Positions 32,987 to 42,077 of a DNA stretch of 64,000 nt are shown here, in pieces. The position numbers and the translations under genes are program-made. How positions within the stretch are numbered: the first letter of the stretch is position 1; every line of letters begins with the position of its first letter. Location: positions 60,736 to 124,735 of the forward strand of contig JAFSKG010000001.1 in NCBI GenBank assembly GCA_017449075.1, given 5' to 3'. The notes beneath the pieces are model-generated. The model worked only from the letters and a program-made list of their open reading frames with translations. It was not told where the DNA came from and made no database searches. Origin of the DNA: Lachnospiraceae bacterium (GTDB lineage Bacteria > Bacillota > Clostridia > Lachnospirales > Lachnospiraceae).

Positions 32987-33088
32987 GGTTGGACTTAAGG
33001 TTCTACCAGCCCACTTATTATTATAACACCATGTTTTCAAAAATTGTCAAGGATTTCTTGTCACTTCCTCAAGTCAGGATTTAATGCT

Positions 33089-34312
33089 TTAAATATAATC
33101 TACTGGTACTATATACTTATCATTTCCTAATGGCATCAGTTCTTCTTCAGTGCAAATGATTCCACCTGACGAAACTTCAACATTTGGAAAATAAGTTGAC
33201 AACACTTTGAATCTTTTTATTGTTCTTACATCTGCTTTGTTAGTTGCCTTAATTTCTATAGGATAAATTTTTCCATTCTCATAAAAAACCAAATCGACTT
33301 CTTGTGCATCCGTATTTCTAAAATAAAACATATTTGGTTTCTTTCCAGCATTATAATATGATTTTAAAATCTCACTTACAACATAAGTTTCAAATATTTG
33401 CCCTGCCATAGCTCCGTTTTTTAATGTTTCTGCAGTAAGCCATTTACAAAGATAACAAACTATCCCTGTGTCAGTAAAATAAATTTTTGGAGATTTAATT
33501 ATTCTCTTATTCACATTTAAAGAAAATGGTTGCAAAAAATATATTAAATTAGAGGTCTCAAGAACTGATAACCACTTCTTCACTGTGCCAACATTAATTC
33601 CTATATCTTTCGCAATGTCATTCATATTCAAAACTTGACCAGTCCTACTTGCAAGAACCGTCATAAACTGTATAAATGTATATAAATTCGTAACATTCAA
33701 AATGCTTCTCACATCTCTTTCGACATAAGTATCGATGTAATTAGAATAAAATCTTTCAAAATCAAAATCTGTCTCATCATATAATTTAGGAAAACTTCCT
33801 CTTTGAATATTTTCCCAAATTTTTTTTTGATTAAAACTATTCTTTGGCTTGCGATTTAGTAAATATTCTTTAGTAGGAATAAATGCATCATAAAACTCTT
33901 CACTATTTAATTCTCTATTTGATAAACCAAGTAACTGCAGTATACCTATTCGCCCCGATAGACTTTCGCTTACATTTTTCATTAACTCAAACTTTTGCGA
34001 ACCAGTTAGTAAATATTCTCCATTTTTTTTGTCTTTATCAATTAAATATTTTAAAGCAGTAAAAACATTTTGTTCTCTTTGCACCTCATCAATAACTAGA
34101 GGTTTATCATACGAAGCAATAACCCCTGCTGCATCATTTTTTATGCTTTCCAAGATATTGATGTTATCTAAGCTAATCATTTTGTAATTATATTCATTCT
34201 CAAAAATAGTTGTTTTACCAACTTGCCGTGCACCAGTAAGCAAAATAGAAGGGTAGTCTTTTAAATTACTATCTATGGCTTTTTTTATATGTCTTTTATA
34301 ATATGCTCGCAT
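33089..34312 (-). CDS. DUF4143-family AAA ATPase
   Basis: 407 aa. Walker A GARQVGKT (27-34), Walker B LVIDEVQRE, sensor-like LLTGSQKF. The middle is a winged-helix region, then the DUF4143 end with FTDTGIVCYLC, MAGQIFETYV and EVDLVFYENGKIYPIEIK, whose D...E-x-K spacing is that of a PD-(D/E)XK fold. Family function is unresolved. Shine-Dalgarno AGGAG. One of three relatives in this window, each with a different upstream inverted repeat. Confidence 0.85.
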   Translation of the reverse strand: MRAYYKRHIKKAIDSNLKDYPSILLTGARQVGKTTIFENEYNYKMISLDNINILESIKNDAAGVIASYDKPLVIDEVQREQNVFTALKYLIDKDKKNGEYLLTGSQKFELMKNVSESLSGRIGILQLLGLSNRELNSEEFYDAFIPTKEYLLNRKPKNSFNQKKIWENIQRGSFPKLYDETDFDFERFYSNYIDTYVERDVRSILNVTNLYTFIQFMTVLASRTGQVLNMNDIAKDIGINVGTVKKWLSVLETSNLIYFLQPFSLNVNKRIIKSPKIYFTDTGIVCYLCKWLTAETLKNGAMAGQIFETYVVSEILKSYYNAGKKPNMFYFRNTDAQEVDLVFYENGKIYPIEIKATNKADVRTIKRFKVLSTYFPNVEVSSGGIICTEEELMPLGNDKYIVPVDYI

Positions 34313-34386
34313 AATTACTCCTAAATATCATACTTTTAATGTTATTTTACAGAAAATTTACATAAAAATGTCGGTATTTTTCTATT

Positions 34387-34415
34387 AGTGTAGCAAAAAC
34401 ACCGATATTTGTCAA
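34387..34415 (-). promoter_or_regulatory. Promoter of DUF4143 ATPase with repeated element
   Basis: Minus-strand TTGACA (34410-34415), 17-bp spacer, TACACT (34387-34392). The AAAAACACCGATATTT element in the spacer is repeated as AAAAATGTCGGTATTT 31 bp away, in the early transcribed region. Confidence 0.6.
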
Positions 34416-34463
34416 CGTCATATTCTTTCTCATATAAATAATATACTTTTACAGGCTTGCCAA

Positions 34464-34592
34464 TTAAAGTCCAAATAACTTGTTTTCCTTAACTAACTTA
34501 AGAAACTTTTTATCATTCATCCGCTCATTAGCCACATTCTCACCATTATAAAATAATGAGTATTTTGTCACTGGAGATGAAGTGCTCATCAT
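34464..34592 (-). CDS. Possible 42-aa ORF or frameshifted gene
   Basis: Begins MMSTSSPVTKYSLFYNG and ends NKLFGL. Just before the stop a second frame opens (WTLIGKPVKVYYLYEKEYDV) and remains open to about 34342, so a single frameshift could separate two parts of one gene. No strong Shine-Dalgarno. The rest of 34313-34746 shows no gene. Confidence 0.35.
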   Translation of the reverse strand: MMSTSSPVTKYSLFYNGENVANERMNDKKFLKLVKENKLFGL

Positions 34593-34746
34593 CAATATTC
34601 TTTTTGTCACTCTTACTTACTTCTTAATACTTTCAAAATAATAAACTCTCATATTTAATTAATAAAATATTTCTGAATTTCGTTTTTATATTTGTTACAC
34701 AATTTTAATTATAGAATGTAATTAGTTTTTATCAAACTACAAAATT

Positions 34747-36435
34747 TTATATAAAACAATTCTCATCAAATTTATAATCATTTTGTAATATATCTTTGAT
34801 TTCTTTCTTTTCATCGTCATTTTTTGTATAAAATACCAAGGTCAATTCTTTTTTAGCTCTTCCTGCTGCTTGTGATAATTGTTGTCTATCTATTTCAAAT
34901 TCATTGCTATATAGCAATTGACATTTTTTACAACCTATTAATACAACTTCATTATATTCACACCCTTTAACATAATTTGATGATAAATACTTTTCTCTAA
35001 TATTTAACTTTCCAGTCTCATTGTTTATTACAATAATGTCTTTCTTTTCTTTTTCTATCCAATCCGCTATTCTTTTATTCTGTTCATCAAAATTATTTGT
35101 AAACACAACTTTTATTCTATTGATTATTGTTTGTTCATCAAGATAAGTTTTATCAATTAATTTATAGATAAATCTTTTTATATCTATGTCATTTCTACAG
35201 TTATCATCTCCTAAATCTAAATATAATATTTGTTTATCATTTTTAAGTTTCAATATAACATTATTAATACTATTAAAATCTTGTCTCTTTGCTTCATTTG
35301 TAAATTGTTTTCTGTCACCTACTAAATATAACTGTTTATCCTTATCATTTATTACTTTGTCTAACAAAAGTTTGATTTCTTTATATCCTGAATCTTGAAC
35401 TTCGTCAATTATAATCAAATCATTTTCATCAGTTAGTTTTTCTAACTCTGACCAATTGACTTTTTTTTCTTCTAAGTTTAGTTTATAAAGAGTCAAGGTT
35501 TTTGAATTAATAGATGATTTATATATTGCTTTTTCTATTTGTTCTTTTCCACTTATAGGATATTTATAGTTAGTGTATTTGCTATCTTCAATATTAAAAC
35601 TTATATCATTATCAAAATACTTACTAATGGCTTTAATTAATTCACTATTTCTACAGATATATAGAACATTTTTTTCACTATCTTTCGCAATATTCATGGC
35701 TATAAATGTTTTGCCTGTTCCAGAATATCCTCTTAAAACAAAACAATTAAATCCACTATTTTTTACAATATTTATTATTTTGGTTTTATCATTTATTAAT
35801 TTTTGCTCTTTAACAATTCTTTCCATTTCTCTATCTTTGTTATAATTTTCGATGTCAAATTCTCGGGCTATGATCTTATCAGTATTTGTCTTCTTCACTC
35901 TATATCTTCTCTCATCATTAAAAAAATCATCAAAATATTTCTTTATTTCTTCTGGCTTATCCCATTTGTTAAAATCTTTTTTATCAAGTATATATGTTTT
36001 ATCTTTTTTGTCATTATTATTTATATACTGATTCTTTTTAATATCATCTAATTCGTCTTCAGGAAAAAATACAATATTGTAAACATTGATGTCGCTATTC
36101 AACGAATAGTTTCCTTTCAAAGTTTGATGAAATGCTGTATCTAATTTAACTTGCGTAAATTTTCCTGCTTTTACTTCTAAAAGTGCAAATCCTATCTCTT
36201 TTTTACACACAATAAAATCAATTTGGCCACCAGGTATAGCTTTGGTATCGTTAGACCTATACCAATAATTATACTTTATTAAATAATCATCATATTTATT
36301 CACAAATCTATAAAGTCTTTCATACAAAATAGCTTCTGCATCTACATCAAAAATGTCTCCAACGTATTTATCAATAAATTCGTCTTTAGATAGATCTAAT
36401 GTATCTTCTATATCAGGTATAATATTTTTATTCAT
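34747..36435 (-). CDS. Nuclease-helicase fusion (NERD-like plus SF1 helicase)
   Basis: 562 aa. The N-terminal 170 residues contain GGQIDFIV...FALLEVKAG, a D...E-x-K nuclease motif as in NERD-type domains. The rest is a superfamily 1/DUF2075-like helicase: motif I GYSGTGKT, motif II IIDEVQD, motif III LVGDRKQ and a late SQAAGRAKKELTLVFY motif VI. It lies between two DUF4143 ATPase genes, all on the minus strand. A defence or DNA-processing role is inferred. Confidence 0.75.
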   Translation of the reverse strand: MNKNIIPDIEDTLDLSKDEFIDKYVGDIFDVDAEAILYERLYRFVNKYDDYLIKYNYWYRSNDTKAIPGGQIDFIVCKKEIGFALLEVKAGKFTQVKLDTAFHQTLKGNYSLNSDINVYNIVFFPEDELDDIKKNQYINNNDKKDKTYILDKKDFNKWDKPEEIKKYFDDFFNDERRYRVKKTNTDKIIAREFDIENYNKDREMERIVKEQKLINDKTKIINIVKNSGFNCFVLRGYSGTGKTFIAMNIAKDSEKNVLYICRNSELIKAISKYFDNDISFNIEDSKYTNYKYPISGKEQIEKAIYKSSINSKTLTLYKLNLEEKKVNWSELEKLTDENDLIIIDEVQDSGYKEIKLLLDKVINDKDKQLYLVGDRKQFTNEAKRQDFNSINNVILKLKNDKQILYLDLGDDNCRNDIDIKRFIYKLIDKTYLDEQTIINRIKVVFTNNFDEQNKRIADWIEKEKKDIIVINNETGKLNIREKYLSSNYVKGCEYNEVVLIGCKKCQLLYSNEFEIDRQQLSQAAGRAKKELTLVFYTKNDDEKKEIKDILQNDYKFDENCFI

Positions 36436-36452
36436 AGCCCTTTTTCCTCTTT

Positions 36453-37667
36453 TTATATATAGCTTACTGGCAACACCATCATATTCTCATGCACATACTT
36501 TTTATCAACTTGGCATATAACAGTGATTTTTTCAACTTTTTTGTTTTTTACTTTTGATAAATAATTATTATATTTATCCCAATGTATATCTATTGTTGCT
36601 GACATTTTTATTTCAATAGGATATAATATACCATTCTCTTCAATTATAAAATCAATTTCTTTTTTATCTTTATCTCTATAATAATAAATATTATCTAGAG
36701 CTTTTCCTGCATTTAAATAACTCTTTGCAATTTCTGAAAAGACAAATGTTTCAAACAGACTTCCTGCCATAGCACCATTTTTAGCTTGCTCTTTAGTTTT
36801 CCATCCTACAAGATAACAAACTAAGCCTGTATCCATAAAATATAATTTGGGATTTTTAATCATTCGCTTCAATACACTATTTTTATAAGTATGCACCATT
36901 TTAATTAGACCCGTTTGAGCGACTATTGAAATCCATTCTTTTATTGTTTTTGCATCTTTTCCAACCTCGCTTGCTATCTCATCATAAACAATTTCGTTAC
37001 CAGTTCTTGCTGCAATACATACTAAAAACTTTTTAAATGAAATCTCATTTTTTATATTAATTATTTTCCTTATATCTTTTTCAAGATACGTGTTAATATA
37101 ATCTCTATAAAACCATTCCCAGTTCCTCTTTTTGTCACTAGTAAGCTCTGGGAACTGACCCCTATGAATCTTGCCCCACAAATCTTTATAATCAACTAAT
37201 TCTTTTTCTCTGCTTTTTATATACTTTTTGCTCGGAACAAAACATTGACTAAACTGTACCTTAGCTATTTCTCTCAAAGATAAATTAGACATTTCAATGA
37301 TAGAAATTCGTCCAGCAAGCGATTCATTAACTTTTTCCATCAAATCAAAGCTTTGACTGCCAGTTAAAATTAATTGACCCCTTTTTTTAGATTTGTCAAC
37401 TATTAATTTTACTGTTCTAAAGATATTTTGTGAATACTGTGCTTCATCTATAATAAGAGGATATGTTCTATCTTTAAAAAACAATTGTGGATCTTTATCT
37501 GCAGTAATTAATTCATTGTTGTCATCAAATGTAACATATTCATATTTTTTATAATGATTTTGCATAATAAAAGTCTTGCCTGATTGCCTTAGTCCAGTAA
37601 CCAGCAAGACTTTAGTTTGTTTTAACCCATAATCTATTATGCTTTCTATATGCCTTTTTATATTCAT
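36453..37667 (-). CDS. DUF4143-family AAA ATPase
   Basis: 404 aa. Walker A GLRQSGKT (about residues 20-27), Walker B LIIDEAQYS, LILTGSQSFDL, and the C-terminal MAGSLFETFVFSEI and EIDFIIEENGILYPIEIK (D...E-x-K). Close paralogue in layout of the protein at 33.1-34.3 kb. GGAG precedes the ATG; the leader holds a perfect inverted repeat. 17 bp separate it from the nuclease-helicase gene downstream, so they may be one operon. Confidence 0.85.
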   Translation of the reverse strand: MNIKRHIESIIDYGLKQTKVLLVTGLRQSGKTFIMQNHYKKYEYVTFDDNNELITADKDPQLFFKDRTYPLIIDEAQYSQNIFRTVKLIVDKSKKRGQLILTGSQSFDLMEKVNESLAGRISIIEMSNLSLREIAKVQFSQCFVPSKKYIKSREKELVDYKDLWGKIHRGQFPELTSDKKRNWEWFYRDYINTYLEKDIRKIINIKNEISFKKFLVCIAARTGNEIVYDEIASEVGKDAKTIKEWISIVAQTGLIKMVHTYKNSVLKRMIKNPKLYFMDTGLVCYLVGWKTKEQAKNGAMAGSLFETFVFSEIAKSYLNAGKALDNIYYYRDKDKKEIDFIIEENGILYPIEIKMSATIDIHWDKYNNYLSKVKNKKVEKITVICQVDKKYVHENMMVLPVSYI

Positions 37668-37681
37668 TTTATACTCCGTCC

Positions 37682-37704
37682 AAAACGGAGTGGCACTCCG
37701 TTTT
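37682..37704. promoter_or_regulatory. Perfect inverted repeat in an ATPase leader
   Basis: AAAACGGAGTG (37682-37692), one base, CACTCCGTTTT (37694-37704): 11-bp perfect arms just after the predicted transcription start and before the Shine-Dalgarno. Could act as DNA operator or RNA hairpin. Confidence 0.75.
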
Positions 37705-37708
37705 AGAC

Positions 37709-37737
37709 ATTATATAAAATTCTTAAGCTTTTGTCAA
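37709..37737 (-). promoter_or_regulatory. Promoter of the 36.5-37.7 kb ATPase
   Basis: Minus-strand TTGACA (37732-37737), 17-bp spacer, TATAAT (37709-37714): full consensus. Confidence 0.85.
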
Positions 37738-37748
37738 TTTTTAACACT

Positions 37749-39698
37749 TTATTTTTTCAAATACACCAACAACACCGATATATCCGCCGGGCTCACCCCT
37801 GAAATTCTTGATGCCATACCAATGTTTTCCGGTCTAAACTTTTTAAGTTTTTGTCTTGCCTCTATTCTTAGGTTTATTACTTTATCATAATCTAAATCCG
37901 CAGGAATTTTTTTACCTTCCATCTTTTTAAAACTTTCAACCTGCTGCATTTCACGAGCAATATAACCTTCATACTTTATCTCTATTCCAACTTGCTCCGA
38001 AACTTCTCTTGGCAGACGTGGTCTTTCTTCATCTATTTCTGCAATTATTTCATATGAAAGTTCTGGTCGTTTGCAAAGGTCCGCCAAGGTCACACCACTC
38101 AAAAGTTCAGTAGTACCAAGGCTTTTAAGGAATGAATTTATTTTTTCATTTGCCCCTACATGAGTATTTTTAAGTCGCTCAACTTCTTTTTGTATCATTT
38201 CTTTTTTACTATTTACATAGTCAAGTCGCTCTTTTGAAATGAGCCCTATCTCATAGCCAATCTCTGTTAGCCTTAAATCTGCATTGTCTTGTCGAAGTAG
38301 AAGCCTATACTCTGCACGACTCGTCATCATACGATATGGCTCAGTTGTATCCTTTGTCACAAGGTCATCAATCAAAACTCCGATATAACCATCTGATCTC
38401 TTAAGTATGATTGGCTCTTTTCCTTGCATGAGCCTTGCCGCATTTACACCTGCCATAAATCCTTGGCAAGCCGCCTCCTCATAACCAGATGAACCATTAA
38501 TTTGCCCTGCACCAAAGAGCCCCGCAATATTTTTAAATTCTAGTGAAGGCTTTAATTCCGTCGAATCAATCAAATCATATTCAATCGCATAGGCATTTCT
38601 GACGATAACTGCATTTTCAAATCCTGGCATCGTCCTATAAATCTGATGCTGCACATCTTCTGGAAGAGAAGAGCTCATACCAGATAAATACATTTCATTT
38701 GTATAAAGGCCTTCAGGCTCTACAAAAATCTGATGGCGATCCTTATCTGGAAATTTCATCACCTTATCTTCAATCGAAGGACAATATCTTGGACCCGTTC
38801 CCTCTATCACACCAGAAAAAAGAGGAGAGCGGGCAATATTTTTTCTTATGATATCGTGAGTTGTCTCGTTTGTATATGTAAGCCAACAACTAACTTGTTC
38901 TTTTTGAATGCTGTCTGGGTCAGTAGAAAATGAAAATGGCACAATTGGTACATCGCCTTTTTGTTCTTCCATCTTAGAAAAATCAAGCGAACGTTTATCT
39001 ATACGAGCAGGAGTCCCTGTCTTAAATCTTTTAATAGTTATCCCTTCTTTTAATAAACTTTCAGTAAGGTGATTTGCTGCCTTAAGTCCATTTGGTCCTG
39101 TGTGTTCTATAACATCTCCATAAAGACAACGAGCATTTAAGTAGACACCTGTTGCAAGAACTACTGTCTTCGCAAAATAAGTCGCACCAGAAACTGTTTT
39201 CACTCCTATGATTTTTTTTAGGGCTCCGCAAGCGTTCGCCCCTACACCTTTTTCATTCGCCCCTACATCATCGTATGGGCGAGTTTCACGAGCCCCTATT
39301 TCTTCAGTAATGAGTTCCGCCACTTCCGCTTGGCGAATAGTCAAGTTCTCCTGGTTTTCAAGAGTCCTTCTCATTTCCCTTGTATACCACTGCTTATCAG
39401 CCTGAGCACGGAGAGAATGAACTGCAGGACCTTTACTACAATTAAGCATCTTTGATTGAATAAATGTCTTGTCGATACATTTACCCATCTCACCACCTAA
39501 AGCATCTATCTCGCGAACTATATGGCCCTTGCTACTTCCTCCAATATTTGGATTACAAGGCATAAGAGCAATACTGTCAACTGACACAGTAAATACAATC
39601 GTCTTAAAACCAAGACGAGAAAGTGCAAGTGCCGCTTCACAACCAGCATGACCAGCACCAACTACAACTGCATCATAATTTTCAACTACATTTGTCAT
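37749..39698 (-). CDS. mnmG: tRNA U34 modification enzyme MnmG (GidA)
   Basis: 649 aa FAD enzyme that with MnmE makes the cmnm5 group on wobble uridine. FAD motif [12 protein letters not shown] (12-23), [12 protein letters not shown] (48-59) and the [13 protein letters not shown]-terminus are diagnostic. Longer than the usual about 630 residues: residues about 134-160 ([28 protein letters not shown] region) are encoded by dispersed-repeat DNA inserted in frame, and a HVGANEK piece near residue 513 looks like another trace. Here it is separated from mnmE by 5 kb and faces the other way. Confidence 0.95.
   Translation of the reverse strand: MTNVVENYDAVVVGAGHAGCEAALALSRLGFKTIVFTVSVDSIALMPCNPNIGGSSKGHIVREIDALGGEMGKCIDKTFIQSKMLNCSKGPAVHSLRAQADKQWYTREMRRTLENQENLTIRQAEVAELITEEIGARETRPYDDVGANEKGVGANACGALKKIIGVKTVSGATYFAKTVVLATGVYLNARCLYGDVIEHTGPNGLKAANHLTESLLKEGITIKRFKTGTPARIDKRSLDFSKMEEQKGDVPIVPFSFSTDPDSIQKEQVSCWLTYTNETTHDIIRKNIARSPLFSGVIEGTGPRYCPSIEDKVMKFPDKDRHQIFVEPEGLYTNEMYLSGMSSSLPEDVQHQIYRTMPGFENAVIVRNAYAIEYDLIDSTELKPSLEFKNIAGLFGAGQINGSSGYEEAACQGFMAGVNAARLMQGKEPIILKRSDGYIGVLIDDLVTKDTTEPYRMMTSRAEYRLLLRQDNADLRLTEIGYEIGLISKERLDYVNSKKEMIQKEVERLKNTHVGANEKINSFLKSLGTTELLSGVTLADLCKRPELSYEIIAEIDEERPRLPREVSEQVGIEIKYEGYIAREMQQVESFKKMEGKKIPADLDYDKVINLRIEARQKLKKFRPENIGMASRISGVSPADISVLLVYLKK
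39220..39297 (-). repeat. Dispersed repeat cluster inside mnmG
   Basis: GGGCTCCGCAAGCGTTCGCCCC, TTCGCCCCTAC and ATGGGCGAGTTTCACGAGCCCC in one run; the frame stays open and adds about 27 residues. Confidence 0.85.
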
Positions 39699-39810
39699 AT
39701 TTTTAATTTTACAATAACACTTTTAATTTTTTAATTATTATATATTTTCTTATATAAATAATGTGTAACGTAATATTATATCACAATTTTTCAACTAAAA
39801 AAATACCAAA

Positions 39811-39844
39811 TAAAAAACCTTCTGTTTTACCAGAAGGTTTTTTT
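39811..39844 (-). terminator. Terminator after the 39.9 kb secreted protein
   Basis: AACCTTCTG pairs with CAGAAGGTT; A-run and T-run on both sides. Confidence 0.85.
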
Positions 39845-39866
39845 ATAACTTATTATTTGGAGGAGG

Positions 39867-40535
39867 CTAATTTAATGTAGCATTACCTTGTGGTGGCATA
39901 CCTTGTCCACCTCTTGGTCCCATACCACGCATCATAAATGCATCTCTTACTGTTTTTGCAGTGTTTGAACCTGCACTTTCGAGTTCTATAGATATGTAAT
40001 CTCCAACTTGATAATCTTTGTATGTCTTTTCTACTTTTTGACTTTCTTTTACATTGTCATTTGAGTTTATGGCAGCACCCTGAAGTTTATTTCCATCTTT
40101 TGGACCTCTACCAAATGCATTAAAGTCTGCTTTTGAAATATCAATGGTTTTTGTCTCACCCGTAAGTGTAAACATTTCTTCCATTTTTTTCTTCATCTCT
40201 GCTTTTTGCTCTTCTGTTAATTCTTTTCTCTCTTCAGGCTTAAACCCATTTTGATTTCCTGTAGCATCTATATTTTCGTTTTGATTATTTCTCTCTGGTC
40301 TAAATCCACCTTGCCCATCTTCAGGTTTTTTCATTTCAGCAAGAGATATTGTTACTGAATTTTCAGAGATAGCGGTGATTTTTCCAAATATCTCGTTTTC
40401 TGGTCTTTCAGGTCTTTCGCCCATCTGTCTTTCTTGACCTACTTGGTTATTTACTCCTTCTGCAAATGAATTAAATGCTATAGAGCTAACTCCTAATATT
40501 GAAGCTACAGCTAATGCTAAAATTTTCTTTTTCAT
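39867..40535 (-). CDS. Secreted Met/Gly/Glu-rich protein
   Basis: 222 aa with a signal peptide (ends NSFAEG, about residue 26). A short beta element (GKITAISENSVTISLAEM) recurs as KTIDISKADF and YQVGDYISIELES, suggesting an OB-like domain as in DUF5666-type proteins. The rest is charged or Gly/Pro/Met-rich low complexity. Shine-Dalgarno AAAGGAG. Role unknown. Confidence 0.6.
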   Translation of the reverse strand: MKKKILALAVASILGVSSIAFNSFAEGVNNQVGQERQMGERPERPENEIFGKITAISENSVTISLAEMKKPEDGQGGFRPERNNQNENIDATGNQNGFKPEERKELTEEQKAEMKKKMEEMFTLTGETKTIDISKADFNAFGRGPKDGNKLQGAAINSNDNVKESQKVEKTYKDYQVGDYISIELESAGSNTAKTVRDAFMMRGMGPRGGQGMPPQGNATLN

Positions 40536-40682
40536 AATTGTTTCTCCTTTCTTAGCTTATCTATTAAATATCGTTGTTTTCAAAATATTTAAAGATAACT
40601 ATTTGAAACTTTTCGTTTCATATAGAAAGTATAAATAATTATTGTTAATTTTTAACGAAAAAACTTTGAAATTTCTATGAAC

Positions 40683-40710
40683 AAAAATGCTAAGCATTTT
40701 GCTTAGCATT
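40683..40710 (-). terminator. Terminator after the Gly-rich protein
   Basis: AATGCTAAGC (40686-40695) and GCTTAGCATT (40701-40710): 10-bp perfect arms with a U-tract. Confidence 0.88.
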
Positions 40711-40723
40711 TTGAAATATTAGT

Positions 40724-41506
40724 TTACTTTATCCAAGCACCATTTGAATCAACAACATAACCGTCTGGTGTAATAGAGTTTTGATACATTGCTCCATCAG
40801 AACCGAAATAATACCAAGACCCGCTTATTTCTTTCCAACCAGTTGTTTTATTTGCATTTGTTGAACCACTATTTTCATAATAATACCATTTATTATCACT
40901 TGTGTTCTTAACCCAACCATTATCACTTCCACTACCTGCGTTATTTGTAACTCCAGGACCTACCTCAGTTGAACCATTTCCACCACCGCCACCAGATGAT
41001 CTAACAACTCGTGTCCCACTATTTGATGATGAATTATTTTGACCATTGCTGCTCCCAGTAATATCAACTGGCATTTCTGATGGAGTCCAATCAGGATCAT
41101 CGGCACCTCCACCACCACTTGCTCCTCGTGTTATGCTTCTTGATCCACCTCCACCACCACTTGATGATCTACCGCTGCCACCACCACTTGAAGATCTACT
41201 GCTACCTCCACCGCCTCCGCTTGAGGAACCTCCACCGCCTGAAGAACCACCACCGCCACTTGAAGAGCGACCTCCGCCGCCACCGCCACTTGAAGAGCCA
41301 CCTCCACCACCTCCGCTTGAGGAACCTCCACCGCCTGAAGAACCACCACCACCGCTTGAAGAGCCACCTCCACCACCTGCAGAAGCTCTTGCTAATAAAA
41401 CGATTTTAGTATTTGCCGCTTTATTATTATTTGCTAGAATTGGTAAGGTGCTGCAAATAACCATACATAAGCACATTGCTGTCGCTAGCATTCTTTTTTT
41501 GATCAT
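40724..41506 (-). CDS. Secreted Gly/Ser-rich protein with choline-binding-like repeats
   Basis: 260 aa. Signal peptide to about residue 25. Residues about 43-145 are (Gly)n(Ser)n low-complexity sequence with interspersed Arg. The C-terminus has aromatic cell-wall-binding repeats (GWVKNTSDNKWYYYENSG, GWKEISGSWYYFGSDGAM) as in choline-binding proteins. Probably held at the cell wall as a flexible surface fibre. The repetitive DNA gives long antisense frames that are not genes. Confidence 0.7.
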   Translation of the reverse strand: MIKKRMLATAMCLCMVICSTLPILANNNKAANTKIVLLARASAGGGGGSSSGGGGSSGGGGSSSGGGGGGSSSGGGGGGRSSSGGGGSSGGGGSSSGGGGGSSRSSSGGGSGRSSSGGGGGSRSITRGASGGGGADDPDWTPSEMPVDITGSSNGQNNSSSNSGTRVVRSSGGGGGNGSTEVGPGVTNNAGSGSDNGWVKNTSDNKWYYYENSGSTNANKTTGWKEISGSWYYFGSDGAMYQNSITPDGYVVDSNGAWIK

Positions 41507-41816
41507 TTTTTTCTCGTATAACAGATTTTTTAAACTTAATAACCTGTTACACTTTCTCCTTTCTCTTAATTACAAAAACTACTTGTGTAATTTTTTGCAC
41601 TTCATTATAACTAATTATTTAATTAAATAGCAATAGTTTTCTTTCATTAGAAGCAAGCTTTGTATACTTTTTCGTAATGGCTTTCTTTGGCAACCTTTAT
41701 AACAATTTTATGGCAAAAATATTGATAAATACTATAAATTTGCTATAATTATCTAAAATTTATATAATATTGCGTGTAATATACTATAAATACAGTGTAT
41801 ACCAATGGAGGTTATT

Positions 41817-42071
41817 ATGGTAAATGTAAATATAAGGATGGATAACGAACTTAAAGAGCAGTTTGCAGATTTCTGCGACAATATAGGGCTTAGCATGTCT
41901 AGCCTCTTTAATGTATTTGCAAAAAAGGTTGTAAAAGAGAAGAAGGTACCTTTTGATTTAACTTACAACGAAGATCCATTTTACAGCGAGTCAAACATGA
42001 AGTGGCTAGAAAAATCTATCAAACAACTTGAAGAAGGCAAAGGACATGTCCACGATATCATAGAGGCTTAG
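41817..42071 (+). CDS. RelB/DinJ antitoxin without toxin
   Basis: 84 aa with the same N-terminal NIRMDNELKEQFADFCDNIGLSMSSLFNVFAKK pattern as the PIN-associated RelB. The start at 41817 follows TGGAGG; an ATG at 41805 overlaps that Shine-Dalgarno. No RelE, YafQ or PIN frame follows: the next gene, 6 bp on, is a transporter. TATAAT boxes lie upstream. May be a solitary antitoxin or a regulator. Confidence 0.85.
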   Translation: MVNVNIRMDNELKEQFADFCDNIGLSMSSLFNVFAKKVVKEKKVPFDLTYNEDPFYSESNMKWLEKSIKQLEEGKGHVHDIIEA

Positions 42072-42077
42072 CAAACC

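Noticed and set aside
41046-41630. Long proline-rich plus-strand frame
   Set aside because: It is antisense to the Gly/Ser-rich tract of the secreted protein; poly-proline arises from GGN codons read backwards.
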